Assembly: GCF_033958435.1 (NCBI RefSeq) | Contig: NC_134137.1 | Coordinates: forward strand, 121,246,001 to 121,310,000 | Reading direction: 5' to 3' | Length of the DNA: 64,000 nt | Origin: Carettochelys insculpta | Taxonomy: Eukaryota; Chordata; Testudines; Carettochelyidae | Shown: positions 23,011 through 33,399 of the stretch, in pieces | Position numbering within the stretch: the first letter of the stretch is position 1 | Layout: each line of letters starts with the position of its first letter | The notes under the pieces: model-generated | What the model saw: only the letters and a program-made list of their open reading frames with translations | Told to the model about the DNA's origin: nothing | Database searches by the model: none | Position numbers and translations under genes: made by a program

Positions 23011-23720
23011 GGCTGCGTCTACACGTGCACGCTACTTCGAAGTAGCGGCAGTAACTTCGAAATAGCGCCCGTCACGTCTACACGTGTTGGGCGCTATTTC
23101 GAAGTTGAAATCGACGTTAGGCGGCGAGACGTCGAAGTCGCTAACCCCATGAGCGGATGGGAATAGCGCCCTACTTCGACGTTCAACATCGAAGTAGGGA
23201 CGTGTAGACGATCCGCGTCCCGCAACATCGAAATAGCGGGGTCCTCCATGGCGGCCATCAGCTGGGGGGTTGAGAGATACTCTCTCTCCAGCCCTTGCGG
23301 GGCTCTGTGGTCACCGTGGGCAGCAGCCCTTAGCCCAGGGCTTCTGGCTGCTGCTGCTGCAGCTGGGGGTCCGTGCTGCATATACAGGGTCTGCAACTAG
23401 TTGTTGGCTCTGTGTATCTTGCACTGTTTAATGAAAGTGTGTCTGGGAGGGGCCCTTTAAGGGAGCGGCTTGCTGTTGAGTCCGCCCCGTGACCCTGTCT
23501 GCAGCTGTGCCTGGCTCCCTTATTTCGATGTGTGCTACTTTGCCGTGTAGACGTTCCCTCGCTGTGCCTATTTCGATGTTGGGCTGAGCAACGTCGAAGT
23601 TGAACATCGACGTTGCCAGCCCTGGAGGACGTGTAGACGTTATTCATCGAAATAGCCTATTTCGATGTCGCAACATCGAAATAAGCTATTTCGAAGTTGG
23701 GTGCATGTGTAGACGTAGCC
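23011..23720 (+). mobile_element. PIF/Harbinger-type non-autonomous element, 710 bp, intact ends
   Basis: The termini are GGCTGCGTCTACACGTGC (left) and the reverse complement of GGCTACGTCTACACATGC (right). The flanking CTA at 23008-23010 and 23721-23723 is a perfect 3-bp target duplication inside a LINE frame. Subterminal regions are packed with TCGAA/TCGA motifs, including the 16-bp palindrome GCTACTTCGAAGTAGC at 23031-23046. The element keeps many CpG sites, unlike the older MITEs in the window, so it is probably recent. Its left ~300 bp match the reverse complement of 33100-33399, so it derives from the two-gene element there by internal deletion. The central frames are not transposase. 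Confidence 0.92.
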
Positions 23721-24585
23721 CTAGAGAGAGCAATGGACGAGATCAAGGAAGAAGTAGAAGGGATATCTGTGCCTGGGATGAGAATCAACAGCTTAAGGTT
23801 TGCAGATGATGTAGTTATCATTGAGGAAGATGAGGCGAAGCTAGAGAAAACGGTGAAGGTATGGACTGATTATGAATATCGATAAAACAAAAATGGTATT
23901 TGGAGATAAGGAAATGGGAAGGAAGATCAGTGTAGACAGAACTGAACTACAGAACGTGGAGAGGTTCACGTATCTGAGGAGCAATATAACATATGATCGA
24001 GACTGTAAGAACAAAATAGCGGCTAAAATAATGAAAGCAAGAGCGAGTTTGAAGGTGATGGATAAGATCTGGAAAAGCAAAGTGATTAGCTTTGGAACGA
24101 AGCTGAGCATCTTGAAAACGTGTATACAGAAACATGTATGGCTGTGAGACATGGGTGATAATGAAAGATTTGAAGAGAAGAATATTGGCGTTGGAGAAGA
24201 GTTGTTAAAGAAACATAATGAGCATAGGATGAATGCAGAAGGTCACCAATGGGGAATTACAAAGGAAGATACAGCTGAAAGAGAGCCTACTGCAGAAGAT
24301 TGTACAACAGAAGTTACAGCTATTCGGGCATATTTGCAGAATGAACGACGAATGAAAAATCAAGACCCTGGCATCCGGCATAATGGACAGTTTGAATGGG
24401 AGAGGCAGACCCCACAGAGAATGGGTAGATGATATGGTAGATTGGTGCAGAGCTAGTCTACAGAAACTAAGCCACTCTGCACTGGATAGGGAATGATTGG
24501 AAGAAATATTGAGAGGCATCAGACACCAGTGGGCGCTGAGCCCATGGTTGTTGTTGTTGAGGATGAGGATGAGGATGAGGATGAA
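23721..24585 (+). pseudogene. RTE-like LINE reverse transcriptase, 3' half and tail
   Basis: The frame resumes LERAMDEIKEEVEGI and reaches the catalytic box INSLRFADDVVIIEE. It continues NIDKTKMVFGDKEMGRKIS, VERFTYLRSNITYDRDC, and, with frameshifts, a HICRM block, GRGRPHREWVDDMVDWCRAS and LSHSALDRE. That order of C-terminal blocks is characteristic of RTE-like LINEs. The element ends in a GTT run and a GAGGAT simple repeat (24547-24585), the kind of short-unit 3' tail typical of RTE elements. Frameshifts and a stop near 23881 make it non-functional. Confidence 0.83.
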
Positions 24586-26164
24586 GAAATACATAGAAAG
24601 ATTTCTGACTCCATTCAAAAGTGTCCTGTCGCCTGGATTTGGCCAGTGGTCTGCCTGTTGATGACTGCAGATCTCAATTAGGGTCTTAGCTTGGTTGTTG
24701 TACTTCAGGTTAATTACCTAGGTCGAGTACAGGGGATATCCTGTTTAGTTAATTTGCTTGCTTTTATTTAAACTACTTTAGTACAGATTGGCTTGCTTTC
24801 TATTTCTGCTGAACCTGATCATGAGACAAGCTGTCCTAGATAAGCATAAATGAAACCAAATTGAAGGAAACTAATTTTAAGACTGCAAGTTTGAACTGTG
24901 AGGGGTGGTTTTAAATGACTTTTTTATTATACCCTCAGGAAGTCACTTGAGGGGCAGCACTGTTTTAAATCAAAAATGTGCCAGATAACCCAGGAGTCAT
25001 GTGAATGGCAGAGAATGTGATCTGCTGTAGTTGCCAACCCACAGGTATTGTGAGAATTTTTGCTGTCTGTCTGAGCTGGTAACTTAACTGGTTTAAAAAA
25101 AAAGCATTGCCCTTTTAACAACTTGCAGCTGGTTGCGTTCACAAATGTTGAAGATGAACTTTAACAAGCTGATTGCTGACAAATGTTCCAGATAAGGTAC
25201 AACCTGTGCTGCCAGACAAGCCCTCTTGAGCTGAATAATTTGTTTTGCTGCAGTTTGATGCCCACCATCTTAGCCAACCCCTTGAGGACAGACTCAGGGA
25301 CCCCCAGAGCTGAAAGCATGAGCTGCTACAGCTTGAAGTAAAACACCCTAAACTGGGGCTGTACAATTCACACCCTCTGGGCATCAGGCGAAGGACAGCG
25401 TGCATGGGACTACAACATACTCACCAGCCAGTTACCATAGTAACTAGCTAAGATTGTGGCCCTGGCACTGCACAGTTTTCTAGAGAGACAGCCCGCACCT
25501 CAAAGGGCTTACAGTTTAAATGGACAAGACAGAGGAAGGCCAGGCCTACTAGGAGAACTTTTCCAGCCTAGCTCTGCCAGTATATTATGGGCTCCTAAGT
25601 ATGAGTGCATCTGATCCCGAGAAAACTGCTCTTGCTGGCATAGCTTATCCCCACCCTGCAACTCCCATCCCCTTCAGCAAAATAAACTACACTGACAAAA
25701 ACACCATTTTGCTGGCAGTGGTGACTGCTGAGAGAACACCGAGGGGCACTGGTCATGTGTCCTGCCCCAGCAGTCCACCACTGCCCCACCACCCTTTCTT
25801 CACCCTCTCCCCACCCATGCTCCGCACTTACCAGCTACCACCCACTCCTGCTCCACCCCCACCCACCTCTTCCTTTGGAGGCACTACTTCTGGTGAGGGT
25901 GGGGTGGTCCCATCCCTCCCCTGGAGTGGCATGGCACTGAAGGCTTGGTGGGGGATGTGTACAAGCTAGGAGTCCATGTGGCCCCTTGTGCATCCCCCCA
26001 CACATCGTCCCTGTTTGAGGGCATCACCGCATCGGCACTAGCAGCTTTTGACAGCACAGGCTGTGCATATGTCAGTTTCAGATTGCATGTTAGAATCAAC
26101 ACAGCTACCAGCAAAGGTGGTAGCACAGACATAGCCTAAAGCTGAGAGAGAAAATAGAGACATA
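24586..26164. other. No gene seen; C-rich patch at 25750-25930
   Basis: No recognisable coding frame. A MITE-like right end, GACATAGCC, lies at 26128-26136, but I could not find a matching left end. Confidence 0.4.
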
Positions 26165-26443
26165 GGCTGTGTCTACACTACAAAAATAACTTGGAAGTTG
26201 CTTAAATCGAAGTAAGCAACTTTGAAGTAGAGCATCTACTCACACCCTACTTCGAAGTTAAACTTTGAAGTAGGGCACTATTCCATTCCTGGGAATGGAG
26301 TAAGGACTTCGAAGTTGGGCTTCTTACTTTGAAGTTAAGTTTGAAATAAGGGAAAAATGCGTGTAGACTCTCTGCTGGCTACTTTGATGTAGTGTCTAAC
26401 TCCAAAGGTAACTTGCAAGTTAGTTCCTAGCGTAGATGCACCC
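26165..26443. mobile_element. Harbinger-type MITE with ATA target duplication
   Basis: The left end is GGCTGTGTCTACACTAC and the right end GCGTAGATGCACCC. ATA flanks it on both sides (26162-26164 and 26444-26446). The interior holds inverted AACTTCGAAGTT-type motifs and GGGAATGGAGTAAGGACTTC, which is nearly the same in the element at 44432. No coding capacity. Confidence 0.88.
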
Positions 26444-27841
26444 ATAGAGAAGTAAAACAGCAGGCAGGAGCACAAAGAGCTCAGAATAGATCCAGATCTC
26501 CTCGTATGGTGCATTAACCACTGGATGAGACAGCCTGCCCAGTGAATCCACATTAATGTACTATGAAGGCAAGTCTCACTACGTCACCACTGTAGCACAA
26601 TGGTCTGTTATGTAATTGCTGGCTTTGAAGCCTGACCATTTGCGATAATCATCAGTGCAAAGCTGTGCAGGTCTCTGTAGGGCAACACACTCATCTAATA
26701 CAATTTTTAATTTCCCATTCTGTACAGATACACATATAGGATCTAATGACAAGTCCATCAAGTCGAGTATTCTACCAAGGTTAAAATATTAGTTGCTGCT
26801 ACATGAAGGGGGACAGCCATATAAAAATTAACCAGCTATACAATATGGAATAGTAAATTAGGACGAGCTCTCTCACATAAGCATTGCAATTTCACACTTC
26901 AAAGCCTGAGATTTAGTTTTCTGTGATGGTTTAGTGTAGGTCTGTATACACGTCTATCAATCTATAAACTCCATTTTCTTTATGTGAATGCCATTTTGAT
27001 TATAAATTGTCCTCTGTTCCTCATGGTTGCACTAAATCTTGAGCTGGGAAACTCAAACTGTAAGAAAAATCCTCAGACCTGGCAGAGGAGCTCACAATGA
27101 GAATGCTATGAAGAGTCAACAGCATTGGTGATGTACTGTTCAAATGGGTCCACCCTTGCATTGTAGGCTGATTGCAGCCCTGAAGAATCCCAGCTGGGGC
27201 CCCAGGATAGGGTACAGGTAAGTAGCTGATTGCCTGAGGGGAAGCAGCTTGGTGATCACCCGATAAAGGTGTCTAGACCTACCTGAGCTCAGAAGGCTCT
27301 CTTTTTGGCTATCTGTGACAATGAACAGGAAAACTAAGTGTGAGGGGTGGGGGTGCAGGAAGGTCCTGAGACCTTAAAAGACCTGTAACCCAAAGCCAGA
27401 ATGCTCATGGAGTGGTGGGGATGCAGGGAATGGGGTGGTGGGGTGTGCTTTGGAAACTGTAACAAATTCACATTGCTATGATATAGCAATGGTAGCACAT
27501 AGAATAAAAAGGATGCCCATTATTTTTGCCTTGATCTATGACTCTTGTGTTTTGTCCACAAGTGAAGTGTGTCTGGTTCACGAGTTCCTTTACAAAGTCT
27601 GAGTTCTCATGTTTCAACTCTCATGAGGGCCCCAAAGGTCAAACGGGGAACCGGGCTAGCACATGAGAGTGTAACTTGGGAGTTGGGTATGCTTAAACCA
27701 CTAGAGGGAAGGTATCAGCACTGGTCTTGAGGCATAAGCAGCTGGACAGTGGGATGCCAGAGCCCAAGAAAGGGGTCTACTTCCGGGGGTGTATTAGAGG
27801 TAGGACTATGAGAGAACATCTGGAAGCTGCTCAGACTCAGT
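26444..27841. other. No gene seen
   Basis: Anonymous non-coding sequence. A weak MIR-like antisense block may lie near 26480-26550. Confidence 0.4.
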
Positions 27842-28245
27842 GGCTGTGCCTAGACTAGCCCCCAACTTTGAAGGGTGCATGGTAATCAGGGTGGTGGGAG
27901 ATTACTAAAGAAGTGCTGCAGTGCAGATGCAGCAGTTCATTTAGCTAAATCTCCCCCGCAGCAACTTCGAAGCGTGAAACTTCGAACTGTTGGCTTGTGT
28001 GTAGCCACAGGTCAGTTTTGAGGAGTAAAGGGACTCCAAAGTAGCACGGGCACTTTGAAGTACCCACGGCTGACCCACGGCTACGTGCAAGCCAGCGCTT
28101 CGAAGTGTCACGCTTCAAAGTTGCCACAGGGGGGCGATTTTGACTAATGAAGTGCTGCATATGCACGGCAGCACTTCATTAGTAATCTCCCAACACCCTA
28201 ATTACCATCCTTCCTTCGAAGTTGGGGGCTAGTCAAGACACAGCC
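27842..28245. mobile_element. Harbinger-type foldback MITE
   Basis: The left end is GGCTGTGCCTAGACTAGCCC and the right end GGGGCTAGTCAAGACACAGCC. Flanks are AGT on both sides (27839-27841 and 28246-28248). Long internal arms are complementary, for example TGCTGCAGTGCAGATGCAGC and its partner near 28150. The interior matches the element at 56765-57193. Confidence 0.88.
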
Positions 28246-29439
28246 AGTAGATTGAAATGCCTTTGAAACCCCAGACTTGGATGCAATACAGTAGGCTGCT
28301 GTCTGAGCACACTGGGGAGTTCAGCGAGGGCTGTACTTTTCCCATAGAAAAGTACATGTCTTCAAGTATGGCCAGAGTGCTGGACGGGCATGGTTTTACA
28401 AAAGCAAATTAATAAAATAGACGTTTAAGGCAATAAAACGATGCAGCCATTTTCAAAATAGAAGCCTGCTACTGTGTTTAACTTGACTGCTGGCACCAAA
28501 GCATGACAGAGTCTACTCACATTTGCCATAAATAGTAGTGAGTTTTATTGGGTCTAGATATAATACTCTAATTTTTCACTTAGTTTACAGTAGTATATAT
28601 TTTAAAATTGACAAGATTCTTGGTACTGATGACCAAATGTAAAAATACTGTGTTCTTTTGTTGTGGTTTTAGATTGCAAAGAAGCAGCTATTTTCCTTTT
28701 ATCTTTCATGATCTTGAAACAGCTCTGACAGAAAACTTTGAGGGGTTTTTAGCTGCTGGCTAACCAATCTTAGCCTTATCAATCCCGCATCAATATGCAG
28801 TCCTCCCTGACTTTTTTACCTCTCTCTAACAATTTTCAACCCTTACTGTTCAATGCATGGTCCTTCGGCTTATAGTTTAGAATATGAAATTTGATTTGGT
28901 TTTTAACTCCTATAAATGAACGTTGAATACCAGCCTTGAAGTGCAGAAATGTATAAAACTGAATGTCATGGAAATACAATGTTGTTTATAATGTAAATAA
29001 AAGAATTTACTGCTAAATATTAAGCCAGCAACATGCCTGAAGCACTGTAGCTTTTCTGGGGAAAATATTAGTTATTAGTATTTTTATTGGAGATTAAGGC
29101 ATCCTCAGAAAAGCAAAACAGGAGGTTACAAAGGGACTTTTCCAAATGTGGAATCTTAAGACAGAGCTGGTGGCCTGTCCAGTTGGTTGACCAGTAACAA
29201 CTTGATTAGGAAATGTTATTGTTACCAAAGCTGCCAGGGAAAGAGGGTGGGAGGAATGGGACTTGGCAATCTATTATTACAAGTCATTGAAGCACAGGTT
29301 CTTAATGTTGGGACTGCAGAATCTTATGTATCCAAACAATGCAGTGTTACATTTTTGGACAGCTGGGAAAGTGAACACTCACACCACATAACAGCACGAT
29401 AAAAGTTACCATGTAAAAGAAAAAGGAATATAACAAAGA
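28246..29439. other. No gene seen; AT-rich
   Basis: Anonymous AT-rich sequence without recognisable features. Confidence 0.45.
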
Positions 29440-29875
29440 CTATATCTAGACCAGAGGGTTTTGTCGACAAAATGGACGTTTTGTCAACAAAATCCATTGA
29501 GTGTTCAGATTCCCAAGGGTATTCTGAAGTCTACAGAATGCAGCACTTTTGTCTACAGCATTATCCCGCTCCTCACAAGGAAGAACGCCACTGTTGATAG
29601 AGACCTATTGACAAAATGGAGATCTGGATGCTCTGAGGGAGACTTCTGTCAACAGAAAGGCCTTCAGGGACATCAGACAACCCCATCTGCAGTGCTCCTG
29701 GTTGGCCATTATGTTGATAAGAGTGACCAGGCAGTCCAGCTGCTCTCTGTTGACAGAACAAATTGCTCTTTCCATCCTCTTTGACGGTCTGGCCACGATC
29801 TGTCAACAGAATTTTTGTCGGAAGATATCGTCCGACAAAAACTTCTGCCAGCACATCCCTCTGGTCTAGACATAG
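29440..29875 (+). mobile_element. MITE with CTATGTCTAGACCAGAGGG ends, GTCGACAAAA family, copy 2
   Basis: The inverted ends CTATATCTAGACCAGAGGG and CCCTCTGGTCTAGACATAG pair over 19 bases with one mismatch. Subterminal GTCGACAAAA and TTTGTCGGAAGATATCG blocks match the inverted copy at 10935-11373. Open frames on both strands are by-products of the repeat. Confidence 0.88.
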
Positions 29876-30728
29876 CAGAAGAGAATTCAGGGCATCAGCC
29901 TTGTGTGTCTACAAAACTCAGAGAAACTAAGCAAAGCATTTAAGGGTATTTTCTTTTCCTTTATAAGTTGCTGGCATATATGTGATCTGGTGTTTTTGTA
30001 ACGAATGTGATTTCTGGTTTACGAAGATTCAGTTATTTCTATAGTCATAGCATTATTGTGCCCTTGTATTGGTTATATTTATTTGTGTTGGTTATATTTA
30101 TTTTTACTGTGAAGTTAAAAATGCCAGCAAAATGGATATTGTAAAGTATAACCTGCTATTAATGCCTATTTAAGTTCTAACATTTATATCAAGAGTTCCT
30201 CTAAAATTGGCAGTTGAACACTTCATTTCGTGCAACCATTTATTATGTTTGCACTTGCCAATAGCAAGCTAGACACACAACTGACTTTTTGGACATCTGG
30301 ATATCTAACTTCCATGCTTAGTGTGGTAACTGCTCATAAATGATGTAATTCTTCACATGTATTTTTGACAAACAGTTGGAGATGGTGTTCCAACTTGTTC
30401 CCAAAACAATCAGAGCAGCAGCGAGATCCATTGCGCCTTTACAAACCACAAAGCAAAGCCGCTTGTGGGTTCATCTGGAGCTGTTAATCATATCAAGCCA
30501 AACTCAGTTCTGGGTTAATTCAGAATAAAAGTACAAAGTTTATTTGCTCAAAAAGAGAGTACCTTAAAGCAAACCCATGTACAAGGGACAAAGCCCCAAA
30601 AGCTTACAAGCAAATAAACATGTAACATGCTTTCTAGTGCCTAAGACTTTACAAAATTACAGCGGCGTTGGTCATTGAGAGATTTTTACTCCCTGAGCTG
30701 CCCTTACCCACATGCAGAATATGCAGCG
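29876..30728. other. No gene seen; ends at a truncated Harbinger element
   Basis: AT-rich sequence that changes abruptly to GC-rich transposase sequence at about 30715-30730. The 30380-30700 part resembles LTR-like or dispersed-repeat DNA in texture, but I cannot assign it. Confidence 0.4.
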
Positions 30729-31097
30729 TACCCCCTCCGGCCCTGACTCATGCACCCTTACACGGGCCATTTGTCAGCCAGCCAGGAGCGCTTCAACACG
30801 CGCCTGAACCATGCGCGCCAGGTGGTTGAGCGCACTTTTGGCTGCCTCACAGGGCGCTGGAGGAGTCTTCTTACCCGCCTGGATGCAGGCCCCACCAACA
30901 TCCCCCAGACTGTGGGTGCGTGCAGCGCACTCCACAACCTGGTGGAGAGCAAGGGGGAGGCATTCTTTCAGGGCTGGGCTGTGGAGGCTGGCAGGGCTGA
31001 CGTGCAGCCACCTGCTGCCCGCAGTCGCCAGGTGGACCCCGAGGGGATCCGGGTCCAGGAGGCCCTGCGGGCCCATTTCGACCAGGCCACAGGGTGA
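30729..31097 (+). pseudogene. Harbinger transposase, C-terminal fragment
   Basis: The plus-strand frame begins YPLRP, has one stop, then LMHPYTGHLSASQERFNTRL, NHARQVVERTFGCLTGRWRS and TVGACSALHNLVESKGE. This is the last third of a DDE_Tnp_4 / HARBI1-like transposase. The glutamate in VVERTFGCL corresponds to the third catalytic acidic residue. The two catalytic aspartates and the N-terminal helix-turn-helix region are missing because the element is truncated at about 30729. After the stop at 31095-31097 an AATAAA signal lies at 31202-31207. The gene converges on the Myb-like gene, the usual two-gene Harbinger layout. It would have catalysed cut-and-paste transposition in the nucleus. It is inactive here. 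Confidence 0.88.
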
Positions 31098-31348
31098 ACA
31101 CTAGCAGGCCCCCCACTGCACCCCCCCCATCCTCCACAACACTCCCTGCCCCCACGCCCACACCACAGAGCACCCAAGAGCACCCCCCCACTTTTCTTGC
31201 AAATAAAAATAGACCTGTTGTTTTTGAAACCACAAAACAGTGAATTCTCTTATTATTAATACAAATATATATATAATAGTGGAACAAAAGGGCGGAACTA
31301 TTTACATGGGGGGGCAGGTATCATAAAAGAACAGGGGTCTAACACAAA

Positions 31349-32961
31349 CTATATACAAAATGGGGATATGTACAAAGGGGGAGGGGGGGGGCACGTCCTG
31401 GGCCCTGCACCCCCTACTGTCCAGCGCCTGGGGTTGGTGGGCGCGACCCTTGCCTTGGCCTCAGCCCTGGCCGAGGCTGGCTGGGGCTGGGCGAACCGGC
31501 AGATACGGCCAGCGGGCGTCAGCAGGCCCCAGGTCCCCCTCGGCGGAAGGCCCCAGGGTGGCAGACAGCGGTGGGACAGCGGGTGGAGCGGCGGGTGGAG
31601 CGGGCAGGGTGGGCAAAGCGGCAGGCAGCGCGGCATGGGGGGGTCCAGGTAGTCTACTATGCACTCAAAAGTGCACATAAAGGCCCCCCATGCCTCCTGG
31701 CGCCAGGCCAACGCCCGCTCCTGCAATTGCAGGCACCGCTCGTCCACCTGTAGGTGCCACTCCGACACCTCCAGCTGCCGCCGGAGGGTCGCGAGCAGCT
31801 GGGGGGTCCATCGCCATCCTCTGGTGGTGCTGGGTCCGCCGTTGGCCCCACCCTGGGGCTGGTTGGTGCTCCGCTGAGGGGCTGGCCTGTAGTGATGGCC
31901 CCGGTGGGCTGTCCAGGACCACTGACACCTCGTCGGTGCTCTCTGGGCCCTCCAGTGGTGCAGCTGCAGAACACAGGGGGGGAAGAAGAGTGGAGACAGC
32001 CGTTAGTGTGGCCCCCCGAGCCGTGGCCCTTGTCCCCCCACCCCTCTGCTGCTGGTTCCCCATCCCCGTCCCCGGGAGATGCTGCTGCTGCTGCTGCTGG
32101 GTGTCCAAACCCCCCCCACTCCGGGGGACCCTAGGTTCCACTCTCCCCATCCCCAGGGACGGGGCATGGCACTGTCCTGCTGGGGGGGCCAGGGGCTGAT
32201 GCACTCTTCTGAGGGACATGCCACTGCTGTCCTTGGGGCCATGGTCATCTGGGCACGTGGAGGGCCTTGGTCATGTTTGTTGTCACCGCCCCTCAACCCC
32301 GGGGGTGTGCACCGGGGGGGGGTACATACCTGACGTTCCGCTCCCACGGTCGGGGGACACCCTCTGGGCAGATGCCCTGCTGGAGCTCTGGGACGGCAGG
32401 ATTATTTGGAGCCCCCCATCGCTGGAGGAGGACTCCCCCTCCTCCTCCTCCAGCGTCCCAGGGGTGGGCTCCTGGGTGGGCCCCTGGTGTGCGGGGCTTG
32501 CCTCCGGGGCGGACTCCACCTCCGGGGCCTGCTGGGGCTCGTCGGCCAAGGTGTCAAGAGTGGCCGGTGGGGAGGAGGTGTACCGGGGGCCCACGATTTC
32601 CCTGAGCTCCCTGTAAAAGGGGCAAGTGGCAGGGGCGGCCCCAGATCGGCTGGCCCGCATCCCGGGCCCGGGCGTAACCCTGCCACAGCTCCTTAACCTT
32701 ACTCCTGACATGGTCAGGAGTGTGGGCAGGGTGACCCCGGGCAGCCAGGCCCTCGGCCAGCCGAGCGAATGCATCTGTGTTCCGCCTCTTGCTCCCCATT
32801 ACCTGGAGCACCTCCTCCTCGCCCCAGAGCCCCAGCAGGTCCCAGATCTCGGCCTCCGTCCAGGAGGGACCCCGCTGCCTTTTCCCAGGCTGGCTGGATG
32901 CCTGGGAGCCCTGGTCCCCTTGGGGGGGTGCCCTGGGGGCGCTTGGGGGTCTGGCAGGCAG
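31349..32961 (-). pseudogene. Harbinger Myb/trihelix DNA-binding partner, two exons, decayed
   Basis: The minus-strand frame from 32961 opens with CTG where ATG is expected. It encodes GKRQRGPSWTEAEIWDLLGL, GEEEVLQVMGSKRRNTDAFA and DHVRSKVKELWQGYARARD, a Myb/SANT-like trihelix domain with its tryptophans in place. A one-base frameshift near 32660 moves the frame to CPFYRELREIVGPRY and an acidic Ser/Glu-rich linker. An intron is predicted at 32329-31964: donor CAG|GTATGT and acceptor TTCTGCAG|CT behind a pyrimidine tract. Splicing keeps the frame (phase 1, rebuilding an Ala codon). Exon 2 encodes STDEVSVVLDSPPG and, after another frameshift, a likely coiled coil LRRQLEVSEWHLQVDERCLQ. In this family the Myb-like protein imports the transposase and binds subterminal DNA. 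The lost start and two frameshifts make it inactive. Confidence 0.85.
31964..32329 (-). other. Predicted spliceosomal intron of the Myb-like gene
   Basis: The donor on the minus strand is CAG|GTATGT at 32329. The acceptor is TTCTGCAG ending at 31964, preceded by a C/T tract. It is 366 bp long. Removing it joins the Ser/Glu-rich linker (ending SGTS) to APLEGPESTDEVSVV in frame. The GC-rich frames seen within the intron on both strands are compositional. Confidence 0.72.
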
Positions 32962-33399
32962 CCATCACAGCGAGGGGGTGTCTTGGGGCTGCAGGGAGGC
33001 GTGCAGGCTAGCCACGTTACTGCTGCTGCCTGCGCGCGCTCTCAGCTTCCTGCACAGGAAGGCAGGGGGCGGGGAGCTTTAAGGGGCTGCTGCATGCGGC
33101 GACCATAGAGCTCAGGGGCTGGAGAGAGCGTCTCTCAACCCCTCAGCTGACGGCCTCCATGGCGGCCCTCCGCTCTTTCGATGTTGCAGGACGCAGATCG
33201 GCTACACGTGCCCTACTTCAACGTTCAACATCGAAGTAGGGCGCTATTCCCATCCCCCGATGGGGATAGAGACTTTGACGTCTCACCACCTTACGTCGAT
33301 GTCAACTTCGAAATAGCGCTCGCCACGTGTAGACGTGGCAGGCGCTATTTCGAAGTTGGCGTGGCTACTTCGAAGTAGCTGGCACGTGTAGATGCGCTT

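Larger units (their letters stand above)
30729..33399 (-). mobile_element. Two-gene PIF/Harbinger element, truncated, one terminus present
   Basis: The right edge (33399) is the element's left terminus read on the minus strand. It ends GCACGTGTAGATGCG, with the 16-bp palindrome GCTACTTCGAAGTAGC at 33364-33379 and the same subterminal TCGAA-rich region as the 710-bp element at 23011. Reading inward on the minus strand come a Myb/trihelix protein gene and then a convergent transposase gene. The other end is lost: sequence stops within the transposase near 30729, without a terminal inverted repeat. The body is CpG-rich, which suggests a fairly young insertion. I could not define a target duplication. 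Confidence 0.88.

Noticed and set aside
31349..33108. Many long overlapping frames on both strands in the GC-rich Harbinger body (e.g. 31690-32199, 32626-33108 plus)
   Set aside because: These are compositional shadows of the minus-strand Myb-like gene and its intron. Only the frames with the trihelix, linker and coiled-coil blocks are coherent.
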